Shown: positions 11,914 through 24,318 of the stretch, one piece after another
Numbering within the stretch: the stretch's first letter is position 1
Layout: every line of letters starts with the position of its first letter
NCBI GenBank assembly: GCA_964304625.1
Contig: OZ199839.1
Location: 2,294,001-2,358,000, forward strand
Direction: 5' to 3'
Length of the DNA: 64,000 nucleotides
From: Kudoa neothunni
Taxonomy: Eukaryota > Cnidaria
Notes under the pieces: generated by a model
Databases searched by the model: none
The model's input: only the letters and a program-made list of their open reading frames with translations
Told to the model about the DNA's origin: nothing
Position numbers and translations under genes: made by a program

Positions 11914-12759
11914 CCCTCCGATGGATTTGAGGTAGAAATCTACCTACGCCAATGAGACTTTGTTTATTGCATAATTCGTTACCTATAATTTCAAACTGTC
12001 TGAGATTACTTGTATTATTTCAAATAATTTTATTTACATATTAAAATAAAAAAAAACAATTTTTATCTATTGTATTGGTGGAAATATTACATTTTCCACC
12101 CTCCGATTCTCCGATGGACTTTAAGGTAGAAAATTACCATGCAATTTTTTTCTCTAAAATGAAAACAGAAATAATTGTTTAGCGTAAATGTTGAGTTTTA
12201 GGATTTTCGATGGTCTAAATTTTACGATATAACGCGTATAAACTGTAAATGGATCACGTGATTCTAAATTAAAAACATTTTTTGGTGATAATATTTTTCC
12301 GAGGGAGTTCTTGAAATGATGGCGAAATTATTTTTATGACTTATTAATGGAGAGAATCTTGACAACCAAAAATCTTAAATCGTCTTTAATATTTATTCCA
12401 AGAAAATTAATTAAAAAAAAGGTAGTGTGCGCGGTTTGCAATTAATTTTGTTGTTAGAACCACCTAATAAATGTTTGTGAATTTTGTTTACATTAAATGC
12501 GGTTTAGTTATGATGAAAAAAATAGGCTAAAGAATTATGTAGATTAATATTTTAATTTTAAAAGTTTTTAGAACAACACACAGCAAAAACTAATACGGCG
12601 GTTATTGACGAAAATGATATTCGTAGAATTATCGGGATTATTAACGAATTTATTTGCGCTATAACTTTTTATTCTTTTTTTTGCGTCAACCAAAATCTTC
12701 AATATTTGTTCTTATGGATTTTTTTATAGGAGTGCAGTCGATTTAGGTCCATTAGAGGG
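11914..12759. mobile_element. piggyBac-like MITE with TTAA target duplication
   Basis: Ends are CCCTCCGATGGATTTGAGGT at the left and the inverted form (CCATTAGAGGG) at the right, flanked by TTAA on both sides (11910-11913 and 12760-12763), the exact target of piggyBac elements. A subterminal palindrome GGTAGAAATCTACC follows the left end. A second copy of the end-plus-palindrome motif at about 12098-12136 suggests internal rearrangement or nesting. No transposase frame. A second member lies at 61649-62592. Confidence 0.75.
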
Positions 12760-12763
12760 TTAA

Positions 12764-14039
12764 GACATTTTTATTTTTATAGTTATACGCGTTAAATAAA
12801 TCCCTTCTTAATATAATAATTAGGAAAGTTACTTTTCAAATTTTTGTCCTGATAATATTTTATAATTCTAACCACAAAAAAACTAAAAATAAAGACTTTG
12901 ATATTGTTTGATGAGCTTTACACCTTGGGTTTCATCTTTGTCTACTTAAATAGGTTATGTTTTAAGTTATAATTTATATTTTATAACTTATAAGGCTGTG
13001 TTTCCAAACGGTAGGGCTTGATAAAATTTTTGTGGAGCTTGGAAATTTTTAAACAATTAATGAACCCGCTCTGATGGGACGTTTGAATATCCAAAGTATT
13101 GTTGTGACATGGATAATGGTGGAATAATTGACAGTATCCCGCATTTTGAAGTCTATACTGCGATTTTCGGTACCGCTTTTCTTAAAATAATGATTTTAAT
13201 GATGAAAAATAAAAAAAGTAAAGACTAATTATAAAAAAATTAATAATAATATTTAATGTGCCCTTCACCCGAATGGAATCAGAATGGTTAGATTTTCAAT
13301 CTTGTCCTCATTTAGAATCGTATATTCCCATTAACTTTTTCAAACCAATTAATAATATTAATTGAGTTTATATTTTTATTATTTATTTTCGGTTCGTTAA
13401 CTCCGTATAAACGAAGGTCTTTTCTAATGAAAGTTGGATTACCAAAAGTTTTATTTGACGCAATAAAATACTAAAGATGTTAATTTTTAAGGTTCGTTGA
13501 TGAATTAAGTTAGGTCTGATCGAACGCATTTGAATTTTAATGAGAAAAAAAGTATGTATTAATTTCTTTTAAATTTATAATGTGATAGGGAGCTTTACTC
13601 AATGTTATGAACAGTTTAAGTTAAAAACTCATTACTTCTGAAAGTAGATGAGGCACGGAACTTTTTTCAAAAGAAGAAGGTTACGATATAATAAAGGTTG
13701 GGAAACAGTGTTATAAGTTATAAGAAATACCCTCATTTTCCAAAACACGTAAGAAGACCCAACGAATAAAACTCCAGGTATTACTGCCTATACAGCTAAC
13801 AGAATGGTAAGATTAGCTGAACGTATCCATTTATTTTTATACGTTAACTTATACGATTCTACGGTAAAAAATTTATATTAATTTATATTTGAGTATTATC
13901 TCGAATCGTGGAAAGAGTTATCATATTTAGAGTTTCTCATTTAAATTGACATTCTTGTATCCATGACAACATATAAACCTAAATTAGAATATATTAAAGT
14001 TTTATGCAGTAAAGATAAATCCTGACCCTGTTACGTATG
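12764..14039. other. intergenic, no supported gene
   Basis: AT-rich sequence without readable frames. It may include further decayed sequence of the piggyBac remnant that becomes readable from about 14040. Confidence 0.45.
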
Positions 14040-14290
14040 ATAGTGCTATCGCGTAGTTTTTCTGAAATAGCGAAAGCTCAACATTTTTATGACCTTGCCA
14101 ACAAAACTTCAACGAAGACAAAGTGACTAACTTTTCTACACCCGAGAAATATTTGATAATATAGAGGGGTCCCATCTAAAAGCCTGACTCTTCACTGAGG
14201 CTTAATTGTCGATGAGCAATTGGTAGTTTTTGGGAGGTAAGCGCCTCTTTTAAATAGGATACGTGTCTTCCAAACCGGCTAGTATATGAC
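14040..14290 (+). pseudogene. piggyBac transposase fragment
   Basis: Interrupted plus-strand frames read SEIAKAQHFYDLANKTSTKT and then, after stops, LIVDEQLVVFGR and SSKPAS. The second part matches the family block xVDEQLxxFRGR...IPSKP that holds the first catalytic aspartate of piggyBac transposases. Stops and small shifts show it is dead. No ends were identified. Confidence 0.55.
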
Positions 14291-16159
14291 ATTAAATTTT
14301 TTTGTTAGTTGAACAACAACTAATAATCGTCATAACATATTTATTTACTTCAAGATAAAAGCGAACAAAGAATTAATTGATTGAGAGAAAATTTTTAATT
14401 GGTTTCCATTTCTTATTTGGAATCTAATGGCGGAAATATTTTTTTTTCGACAATTTTTTCAACTCACCACCCCTCTTCGATAAGCTATCAAAACTGGAAC
14501 ACATTATTGGTTCCAACAGATATAATAATAATAATACTAAAAATAATAATAGAAGAGATATTCCTGACATAATGAAAGCAAACAGATCTAGAGATTTCTA
14601 TAGTTCATGCTTTCCTTTTAATAGTAAGAAAGTGCTGGGATCGTATGTGTATGTACCAAAATAATAAGACCGTGATAAAGTAAGCAACTTCATCAGACAA
14701 TACCAATTTTTCTAATGTTATATAGAAAAAGCCAGATATCATGTATTTTTAAAACAAAACCAAGGGTGGGGCTGACAGTTGATAGAATATTTGCATTAAT
14801 GTCGCCAAGATATATTCAAATAGCTGGCCAACAATAGTTTTTCTTTAATATTCTAGATAATCTTATAATTATTGCACGTACTATATATGAAATGATATTT
14901 TATAATAAATTAATTAAAATTTAAAAATTCATTGAGAAAATGACAGAACAACTTACCGTGTTTCTCCGAATATAAAACAGGTATGATTTGTTTTGATTGA
15001 ATAAGAGACATTATTAAATCTTAAATTTTTAACAGATAAAACTTCCTATATATTATTTAGTTCATATGCCAAAACTAAATAAAACTTAAAAAAAATATTT
15101 TTATTGAAAGAAGTATATATGGAAAATATAATTTGAAGGTTACGTTCATCTTTTCTTTAAAAATGTAGATATAACGGCAATAAAATCTCGAAAAATGCAT
15201 ATTTAACGAGTATCTCACCTTTTTGAATTGTTATTATCATTAAATACTTAATAAAATTACATAGTTGAAGATAATTTGTTACATAATTCAAAATATCCGG
15301 ATTTCCAGTATTTAACTAAGTCATCTTCTTGGGTAATTCCTCACTAACCACTAGCTCAAGAGTAATATTAGGTCTTATTTTAGACGTGGATATTATGATC
15401 AGAGAAACATGGTATTAAACCAAATTTGTACATTAAATTAGCTTCTATTCCAACAAACATGATAAAAAATAAAATATAACTTTTCAAATACATTAAAATT
15501 GTTATTTATATTCATGAAATAGTATTAACAAAGCAAATAACACTTACATTTTTTGTTGTACGCTGATAATATTAAGGTGACTAACATTCTTAATCCATTT
15601 GCTTTAATTGCTAATTAGAAGTCAATAAATAAATCAAATTATTTATAAATTTATTCATTTTTGTCATTTTACGAATTTACTATTCTTGATTATCGCCAAT
15701 TATTATTTAAATAACTTAATAAATTAGATATGACTCAAAGTAGTGATCAGTTTTTGGCAACCTTATTTTTGAGTTCGGCTAAACTCGTGTTATAGCGAGG
15801 AAAAGTTTGTTGTGATAACTTTGGATTTCTTGAATAAATTTTTGTTATATATTGAAATTATATTTTTAACAATATTTCCATCAAGGAGGTAAAATAAAAA
15901 CACGAGGTTTAAGTCTAATACACTCGAAAGGCACAAAATGTATGGTGTTTTTTGAGTCGTTTGAAAAATTAATTTAAGATTCAGCACATTTCAACTTAAA
16001 CGATTCTGATTTTCGAACTCATTGAATTGCAAAATAAAGGACCCCGTCTAACGCAAGAGCCTAAATAATCCATCTCATGAGAAACACGGATTAGATAGGG
16101 ATAAGTTGAGAGCTATTAGAGGACCGCGCTCACCGCCAAGACGCTCATTTTATTTGGTT
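14291..16159. other. intergenic, no supported gene
   Basis: AT-rich sequence with a short AAT/ATA microsatellite near 14520. A GC-richer stretch at 16030-16150 immediately precedes CDC6 and may be its promoter or 5' UTR. Confidence 0.5.
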
Positions 16160-17954
16160 ATGGCTGCATTGAAATTAAACACTTTTGGAAGGTCTAAAAT
16201 AGAATAAAAAAGATTTTTTTTCCTAGCTTTATATTTTAGTGATAGTTCAATGACCAAGGCCAAGGAGGCGACAAAATTGAAAGATTACAAAAAAATCGAC
16301 ATTGCGAAAGAATATGCCAAATTGCACTATGCTTTGAACACATATTCCTCCGAGTTAAATGAGGATAAATATTTTGTGTGTTGCAGAGAGCAGGAATCGG
16401 AGAAAATCTATAATTTTCTACAGGAGCACTTAAAGAGGGTGAGTACTAACACGACCAATCGTATTCTTTATGTGTATGGTCCTCCTGGGACAGGAAAAAC
16501 TCTTACAATTCGGAAAGTGACCAGCTACTTTAGCACATTTTTTTGCGTAATCTACGATTAACTATAAGTAATTTTTTATTTAAAATTTAGACCAGACGCA
16601 TCATTCAGTCAGTCTACATTAATTGTATGACGTTTGGTTCTTTTAGAACTGTTGCTGAATTCGGTCGTCACATTGTTTCGACATTTTGTGCCGATAACGA
16701 ATCCAAACGTCAAAAGAAGCATGTTTCTCCAACTAGAAAATGTGTTAAAGTGGGAAAATGTGGTCGTCGATCAAATAATATTACTACTAAAAATAATGAT
16801 AAAAATACTACTAAAAATAATAAAAATAATCACAATGCAGTTGAATTTTTACGTGATTTATCTTCCAAATATCCATTGTAAACTAATTATCCTATTTTAG
16901 CCAATAATTACTTTTTAGATTGTTGATTTTGGACGAAATTGACTCACTGAAGACACAACAAATAAATCTTATCAAGGATTTTCTCAATAAATCTATCGAA
17001 AACGACATTAACTGCGTGGTTATTACAGTCTCGAATAATTTCACCTTTTTTAAACCAAAAGAAATCAGAGAATGTAAAAAATAGCGTTGGCAAGAGTGGC
17101 GTTTAATTGCACATTGCATTTAGACAATATAGAGAAATTAAATTTTCAAACATATAAGCCTAATCAACTGGAGAGAATTTTAGAGTTGAGATTAAAAGTT
17201 AGCACATACTACAGCGGTTTTTTTGTTACACTTCAATCTACTTTAGAAAAGTATTGGACTGGTAGATAAAATGGCGCTTAAATTGTGTTCAATGCGAGTA
17301 GCAGCTACAACAGGCGATATTAGAAGAGCTGTGTCGGTTTTAAGGTTATAAAATAGCATCAGCTCGATTCTACTGATTTTAATTAGAATTGCATTGGAAT
17401 ACAACTGCGATAATGTGGAAGAGTTGAGGAGGGGAAATAGTTGCACTCTTATTGATGTTAAAAGTGTGAATATGGCACTGGAGCAAATTTATGGATCAAA
17501 ATTGAAGAACCCTACTTCAAAAAAACCCTCAGAGTCCATCGTCTCGTCGTCCTCATCGACTACTACCTCTTCACTAGAAATTCCATTTCAACAACTAGTT
17601 CTATTGTGTTGTTTGTCCAAGTGGAACAAAACAACCAAGTGTTCACAAAAAGGGGCGGCTGCTACAGTACGACACATTTACGATTGTTATTGTGAATGTT
17701 GCCTCCAACTTAAAATTGAATGTCTCACCTACGAAGAAATATCTCAGATGTTTTCGTTGTTAGAATCCCGGGGATTTGTCCAGTTGAGATATCCTCGTAA
17801 ACAAAATGGCATTTTATCGGTATTGTGTTCTGATAGAATTAGTTTCTCAGTGCATTGTTGTAGGTTACTTTGTTGTTGGCCGAGCAGGAAATCACTAGCT
17901 TTATTTCCAAACACTCCGTTCTATCTCCGTTATTTATTGATTAACATATATTAA
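16160..17954 (+). CDS. CDC6: CDC6 homolog, replication-licensing AAA+ ATPase, with one apparent frame break
   Basis: CDC6 loads the MCM helicase onto origins together with ORC and CDT1. Exons: 16160-16191, 16240-16546, 16591-16877, 16919-17197, 17247-17344 and 17387-17954. Walker A is GPPGTGKT, followed by an INCMTF strand. Walker B is LILDEID, and the sensor-2 region reads MRVAATTGDIRRAVSVLR, like CDC6 rather than ORC1. The C-terminal winged-helix part includes IPFQQLVLLCCLSK and LLESRGFVQLRY. In exon 4 the frame shifts by one base at the A6 run 17076-17081; one extra A would restore a continuous 523-residue frame. An Asn/Lys-rich insert lies between Walker A and B (about 16760-16840). The N-terminus is much shorter than in vertebrates, so an upstream exon may be missing. 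Confidence 0.82.
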
Positions 17955-18419
17955 TTGTTGCTATAGTTTTTGTATTGTTTATTATTGTGATTTAATTAAA
18001 AAATGATATCTTTTATTGTAAATATATATATATATATATATAAATTTATTTATTTATTTTATTTGGAAATAACATTTGATATTATAATTCTGTAATTAAT
18101 GCAAGATATGATAGTGATAAATAAAATGGAGTGAATAAATGTGAGAAATCGTATAGAATAATATTATTCAATGAGTTAGAGATTAATAGCTAACAGTAAT
18201 AAATGAAATTCGATTCATTTTTAACGGTATAATTATCAGTGTGACTTGATCAATATCTCTTATATTTATAATCGATATAATGCTTAAAATAGATTAAGCG
18301 ATAAATAAAAAGATATTAATTGAAGATAAGCTTACAATATTTAAAAATCTTAATTTTCTAAGTTCTTATTGAAAAGCGGTAACTATATATAACAACGGCA
18401 GTTAATAATCAGTGTGAAA
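17955..18419. other. intergenic between CDC6 and the Ig-like gene
   Basis: AT-rich spacer with a TA dinucleotide run at about 18025-18041 and no coding frame. It probably contains the CDC6 3' end and the promoter of the next gene. Confidence 0.5.
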
Positions 18420-20114
18420 ATGGTTCCCATAGAATTATTTTTACTGATAGTTGGCCTGAGTTGGTTGTATTCAGGTTATTGCACAGGTAAAGTAATACGT
18501 ACGTAAACAAATCAAAACTAAGTTTAGTGGACTTTAAGTTTCTGAATAATATCCAAGAATTCAATTACGGTATTATTCATATAAACAAACCGTACACGAT
18601 CAACTGGGAAATTGTTAAAACAACCCGCCAACCTGAACCAATGAATTTCACTTTGCAACTTGTTCTACACGATGGAACTATTGAAACTATTCTGGAACGT
18701 GATTACAACACATTTTTACGCTCACAACATCTAAAATTTTTTGAAAATGAATTGACTGTGCTACGCCATAGTTTGACGATCAATGCCACCAATTTTATAA
18801 TGGACAGAAGCAGAATTCAACTCCATCTCCAAAATAAAAATGGCAAATCAATTGGACACTACCAATCATTTGAATTATTAATATATGGTAATTATGAGAT
18901 TGAATTTTGTTTGTCGATGAGAAACTGTGTTGCAATATACAATATAGGGGATATATTTCTCAAATGTGATCCTGTTGATAGATTTGTACCAAAGATAGTT
19001 CTACGAGTTAGATGTATTTTTGGAGGAAAACCTTTGCCTAACTATCGTGTGATGATGGACAATAGTGAGGTCGGATTCTCCCACCAAACTACATCCTTCA
19101 ACAACGATAACTACCAGCAACTATTAACGATACTAATTGAACCACAATCTATAATTAACATAGAATATCTTCATCTTATGATCTATAGACAAAATGAAGT
19201 CATCTTAAAGACAATAACAATTCAAAAACAAAGTTAGTTTATCTGGGATCCACAGCTAGGTTATATAAAGGTGATTCTAGTGGATTATAATGTGTCCTTG
19301 GAGATTAGACCTTTCTTTACAAGCTCCGCAACCGGAGTCAAAAATAGCGTTTACTTTCTGTATTGTAAAGTGCCAAGTTATGTTGAAATGAAAAGTTTAA
19401 TATATTCTAATTCTGATAATTGGTATTACCAGTCTAAAAGACCTCTATATGTGATTACACCTATTTCACCTAATTTCGGAGGTAAATGGAAATGCTCCGT
19501 TCGATCGTGTGATGACAAATCCGCCGATTCAAATTCAATTAATATAGGTATTGTTTTAAATACTTTTTAGTATTTGATTCGATTCAGATCCTTCTTCACC
19601 TTATATAACAGTAAATGATATAAAAGGATTTTCACACATAGTTTTCCCAAATCAAACCAAAAGTTTAAAAATTGAATGCCGCTTTATGAAAAAACAAAGC
19701 CAAAAGAGTAGTTATTTGCTGGTGTCACCGTCTAATGTGTCCTATTTGTCGTTGGATGGTATATTTGAACTAAATTTACGAACAAATAAACATAAAACCA
19801 CGGGTCTGTGGATATGCTATAAAATATTTAGCCCAACGAAAAATTTGTCTTTATCCGTTAATATCCAATTTTTGAGTAAATTACAAGGCGGTAAAAAGTT
19901 TTTAATGAACTTTTTAGCATCATTTAATGTCATGGCGTTTATTCTATCGTTAAGCGCTTTGGCGATGTTGTGGGCCGTATCGTTGATTTCACTGTATTTT
20001 GCATATATTCGAAAAAAGCGTAAAAAATTTATTTTGTTAATTCTTTTAAATATTAATTATAGAGCTCTACCTAAAAAGAATTTCGTTGTAATTGACCCTC
20101 GCGTTGTTTTTTGA
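18420..20114 (+). CDS. Ig-like type I membrane protein, four exons
   Basis: Exons 18420-18486, 18528-19232, 19260-19547 and 19588-20114 join in phase 1 to give 528 residues. The second intron is only 27 nt. The first exon encodes a signal peptide (hydrophobic LFLLIVGLSWLYSG). The ectodomain carries Ig-like cysteine/tryptophan patterns: VYFLYCKV...GGKWKCSV in exon 3, and IECRF...GLWICYKI in exon 4. One hydrophobic segment (AFILSLSALAMLWAVSLISL) is followed by a basic stop-transfer RKKRKK and a short tail. It therefore looks like a single-pass cell-surface receptor or adhesion protein. The Ig domains are divergent and the exact family is not recognised. A possible extra 27-nt intron near 20034-20060 would shorten the tail. 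Confidence 0.72.
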
Positions 20115-20980
20115 TTAAGTTATGTTGTAGATATTCTGCTGAAGATAGATTTAAGCGCTCAACCCGGGTATATTCTCATGCCATAACTTTTTTATAATTA
20201 TCGGTTAGAGAATCTCGTTGATATATGAAAATCCGGATTTTGCAAATATTTACGAGGATGTGTTTTAGAATAGTTCGACATTAATTATTGTTATATTGTG
20301 AGCATCTGTATTTTGTTAAAATTCAGATAATACTCTTTGTTTTTAATTTATATTAAAATAGTTATTCTACTTAAAACTTAAATATTTTGTAAAATTTTCT
20401 AAGGAATCTTTTAAATGTATTTTAGGGATAGCTATCTATCTTCTCTCTATGTATAAAGTAGTAATGTTCGTGTGTCTGTGTGTGCACACAAATCTTCTCC
20501 TTATACGGAGACTTTCCTTAGTATTTGAAATTATTTTTTTACTTAAAAAAAGTCAACTACAAAAATACAACGGGGTTATTTGACTGCCTATAAAGTGGTG
20601 AATTGGTAGTGTCAGCTTTTTGTTAACAGATTAGAGCTTATGATAATGAGATTATCACTGCACCTGGTTTATTAATGGGTTCAGTGAAAGTGTGGTTACA
20701 TTGAACATTCAATTATGACGTTATAATTTTACTTTTTCTATACATAGAGCAAAGTTAAGTCGTTCTATAGCGTTTTTGCTTGCGTAGGGGGTTACTCGGG
20801 GTAAACGAAGATTTGTTGTTTTAACGGTAGATTAATTCAGGTAGAAAAATGTTGTACTTTGCACGTCTTATTCGGGATAAAGTGCGCAGTCCTCTTTATA
20901 TAAGTTTTAAATGAAGTTAATACATTTTCGCTATGTACAAAACTGTAAAAAAACTCATTGATCAGTTGGTTCTTCTAGAG
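20115..20980. other. intergenic, with a decayed Helitron-type 5' end
   Basis: No gene seen. Around 20450-20520 the sequence resembles the left end of the Helitron family (TCTCTATGTATAAAGTAG and a GTGTGTCTGTGTG stretch), but no matching CTAG end was found. Confidence 0.4.
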
Positions 20981-21522
20981 CAGGGGTCGACAACTCACGG
21001 CCCGCGGGCCTAATCCAGCCCTACATTGACTAACACAAAATTTTCGTAATATCTAAAATATCTAAATAATATTCATGTTTTTATCTAGGTCGTTTTGCCA
21101 AGCGTTAATATGCTGTCGATATAAACATTTTAACCGACTAAGATTCATTTCCATTAGATCAGGAAACCGGAATAAATATTAATTCTACAATAAAGTTAAA
21201 ATTATTTCTATAAAAGCGTAAAATATTTTTATGAAGGCATGTAGGTAAATCTAATGTAATTTGAAATCGTCCTATAAATCATTCATTTACAAGTTAAGCA
21301 TGAGATGATTACACTGCACTTGCAAATTATTAGAATATAATACTTTTGATTTGACGTAATTTTACAGTTCAAATAACTATTATAAATTATTTTGTACATA
21401 TTTAAATTTAAACTTTGAATTAAGAATAATTTAACATTTTAGTCGATTAATTTGAATACGCCCCACATTAAAGTTAGGGCAAGTTTGTTTGGCCCGACAT
21501 TCAATAACATTGCCGATCCCTG
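20981..21522. mobile_element. hAT (Buster-type) MITE
   Basis: Terminal inverted repeats CAGGGGTCGACAA and, at the other end inverted, CAGGGATCGGCAA (11 of 13 match) are typical of hAT elements. The flanking 8-mers TTCTAGAG and TTTTAGAA are a slightly diverged target duplication of the nTCTAGAn type known for Buster-group hATs. Internal 542 bp is non-coding and includes a GGCCCGCGGGCC palindrome near the left end. Confidence 0.8.
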
Positions 21523-21704
21523 TTTTAGAATATATAAAGGAGGACTTTGATATGTGTTTTTGTGTCCTAAGCGCGTGCGTGAGGCAAAATTTTTCCCTCA
21601 TAAAGCGAAATTTATGTACCTTTAATAGTTTAAGATAATTTAAAAATTCCTTTATTTGTTATTACATCGACAGAAGTTCAAAAATAGCGTAGAAAATTAT
21701 TTTA

Positions 21705-22194
21705 TCGTCGATGTAGACTTGCAAATTTCGGGATTTATTGTAAAAAATTGTTATATTATTTGTTCTCACATTATTATGGGAAGTAATTAACATTCCTAGA
21801 TTAACTTTATTTTCTGCTTGTACATGTTTATGAACCTTCTGATCAATAATTAATGAACATTTTCCTCAAAAATAAATGTACTTTATCATTGATGATCCTG
21901 TTTTTATAATCCGTCTGCACCCGCGACCTTCATTCAACATACGAGAAAGAAGACAGTTTCTTGCTTATTTGGAAGTTAGTGAGCGAAACGAAATGCATTG
22001 GAAGCATATGGAGAAAGATCATAATAATCGTCTCTGTTATAGTATTTCATATTTTAAAATAAATATTTGGTAAAAAATCGAACTGTTATCAAAATTTATT
22101 TCTCTGAAAAATTCCCAAATTCATAATTTTTAAAATTATTGGGGATTCGGGACTAGCTAGTCCCAAAATTTGCAAGTCTACATCGGGGTTAGAT
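21705..22194. repeat. unit bounded by 25 bp inverted repeats, possibly a MITE
   Basis: GATGTAGACTTGCAAATTT at about 21707 recurs inverted at about 22174-22192 (24 of 25 bases over the longer match). The interior is AT-rich with one short open frame that I do not trust. No target duplication was recognised, so classification is open. Confidence 0.45.
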
Positions 22195-22741
22195 TTGCTA
22201 ATGGGGTTACATGGTTTCAATAATGGGATTATATATGTTATTTCATGGCAACATTTATGTATACTAAATTTCTGCAAGTCGATAAGAAGGTTTTTTGAAG
22301 ATCAGAATTAAGTTCTATATCCACGATTTCGAGATACAGTAATGGATCGGTCGTACGTAATCCCCTTAGGGATGTGGAAATTGTACGTCATACCGGTCCC
22401 GGCCAAATAGTATATACTTTTTGCGCAAGCCCACAAAAAGTATTCAAACACAAAACTAGTTATAACTTAAATATTAATGAAAATACATATATTTTTTTGT
22501 CTAAAATTACGGTTTAAAATGGATAAACATCTGGAATGGAATCAAGTATTAACCCCCACTTTTTTGAACGATGATGTTTAAAATAGTTGCCAAGCCCTTC
22601 TAAATAAAATAAAACCATCTCTGAAGGGCTCAATTTTTGATCAATAAAATTATCACCCATTTCCGAATTATTGGGAAGGGATTGTCATTGCGTCAATGAT
22701 TTTTCTATAAGTTAGAAAGGACATGATCATAGACCATAATT

Positions 22742-23341
22742 CAGTAGTTAATTGATTTTTCGCACATGTTTCCGCCTTTGATCCTATTTTTTCTCTGATG
22801 AGCGTGCGATAAAAAATTTTTTCCTTTCGTTGGATGGCAAATTTGTATGATGTATGTATATTTTCCGTCTCATTATTCTTAAAATGTTTTTAATAATCAA
22901 TATTTTTATCTTTGATAAACATACATATTGCTTTACGATAATTCGGACTTCCGCAGGGATACAAATCAAAATTAACAAACATCTACTGGCTATTTTATTA
23001 TGTTATTTCGTGTACTTGCTGAAGGTATTCTAAGTCAAAAGAAATACGAGAATTACAATAATGTTATAATTCTAATCTTAATAGATGTATTCATATTAAT
23101 AAAAATTAATGTAAACGTATTGATGAAAATTCTTTTTTTCTTCGTGTACATGTCGTACATCCTATAATTGAGATTTGCTCATAAGGGCCCTTAATTATTC
23201 AATAAACTGAATGTAATATATTATTTAATAATATAATTTAAATATAATGAGTGTTGAATAATATCGTTGCATAAATTTTTAGGACAAACTTAATCCCCAT
23301 CGGCAAGTGCATAAAAAGTGCGAAAAATCAATTACCTACTG
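22742..23341. mobile_element. Tigger/pogo-like MITE
   Basis: Left end CAGTAGTTAATTGATTTTTC and inverted right end CAGTAGGTAATTGATTTTTC match at 23 of 24 positions. TA flanks the right end; the left flank is diverged. CAGT ends with a TA target are typical of pogo/Tigger elements. No transposase frame in the 600 bp interior. Related ends occur at 44716-45404. Confidence 0.68.
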
Positions 23342-23677
23342 TACTATGTGTCTACAAGATGTGTCAATGTTTATCCTTCATTTTTCAATTAGCTGCCACA
23401 TTGATGTAACTATAAAAACTTACTAAATGTTTAATCGTGGTAAAAAAGGAAATAAAACATAATTTAATTACGCGGTCAAAGCAAAAGATACGTACGACTG
23501 AACCTCATGTAGCTTTTTATTTTTCGTTTTTTCGTACTAATTATGCTTATAAATTATTTAAAGCGATTAATAATAACATTAAACCATTTTTTAAATCATT
23601 TTAAATACGAGAGAACCTTTAATATGTAAAATAACTAATGTACTTACGAGCGGTCCATCACAGTACATCTTATATGG

Positions 23678-24318
23678 TCTACTTCTCAGTATATATAAAG
23701 TAGGTGTATTTAAACACAGTCCTTATACTGGAACTTTCCATAAATTTGACTCTAAAAGAACACTATTAAAGTTCTATAGGTGGCTATAAATATAAAAAAT
23801 GTACGAAAATTTGTTAAATTAATGAAGAATCGATGCGTATGCCATAATTAGATAGATTCAAGCTCATATTATTAAAACTAGATCCTCAAATTTCGTTGAA
23901 AAATCCGTTAAATATAATTTTAAGCGATAAGATTTAATGTATACATGAAATTTTACTTTATCTAATATCTATTAATTTAAAATATATATGTTTATATTAA
24001 TGGGCTATACAGTCGTTTTGAGGAAAGAATGTATGAGAATGTTCCGGATAAAGAGATATTAATTTGAGAAATAAAAATTAATCATTGCCAGTTATCATCG
24101 AGTCATACACTTTTTGTTACTTCAATGATCTATCTAAATCGATATTAATTTTTTGCTGTGCCCATCTCAGTCATTAAACAAATGAAATATTAAAAAAAGG
24201 TTTATTTAATTTCTCCTCAGGGCTAATCGAAAAATTCTTATATTTCTTTATTTTTTGAAAATATTCTTCTATGATGAAATATTCTCAATCCCGTGTGAAG
24301 CTGGACAGTTCGCGCTAG
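23678..24318 (+). mobile_element. Helitron-like non-autonomous element, copy C
   Basis: Starts TCTACTTCTCAGTATATATA and ends with a CCCGTGTGAAGCTGG hairpin-like segment followed by GCGCTAG|T, the same terminal layout as the other copies. The interior is only weakly similar to subfamilies A and B. Start uncertain by a few bases. Confidence 0.5.

Noticed and set aside
16160-17954. Assignment to ORC1 rather than CDC6
   Set aside because: The region after Walker B (RVAATTGDIRRAVSVL), the NCM motif and the C-terminal LLESRGF block fit CDC6 better, and no BAH domain is present.
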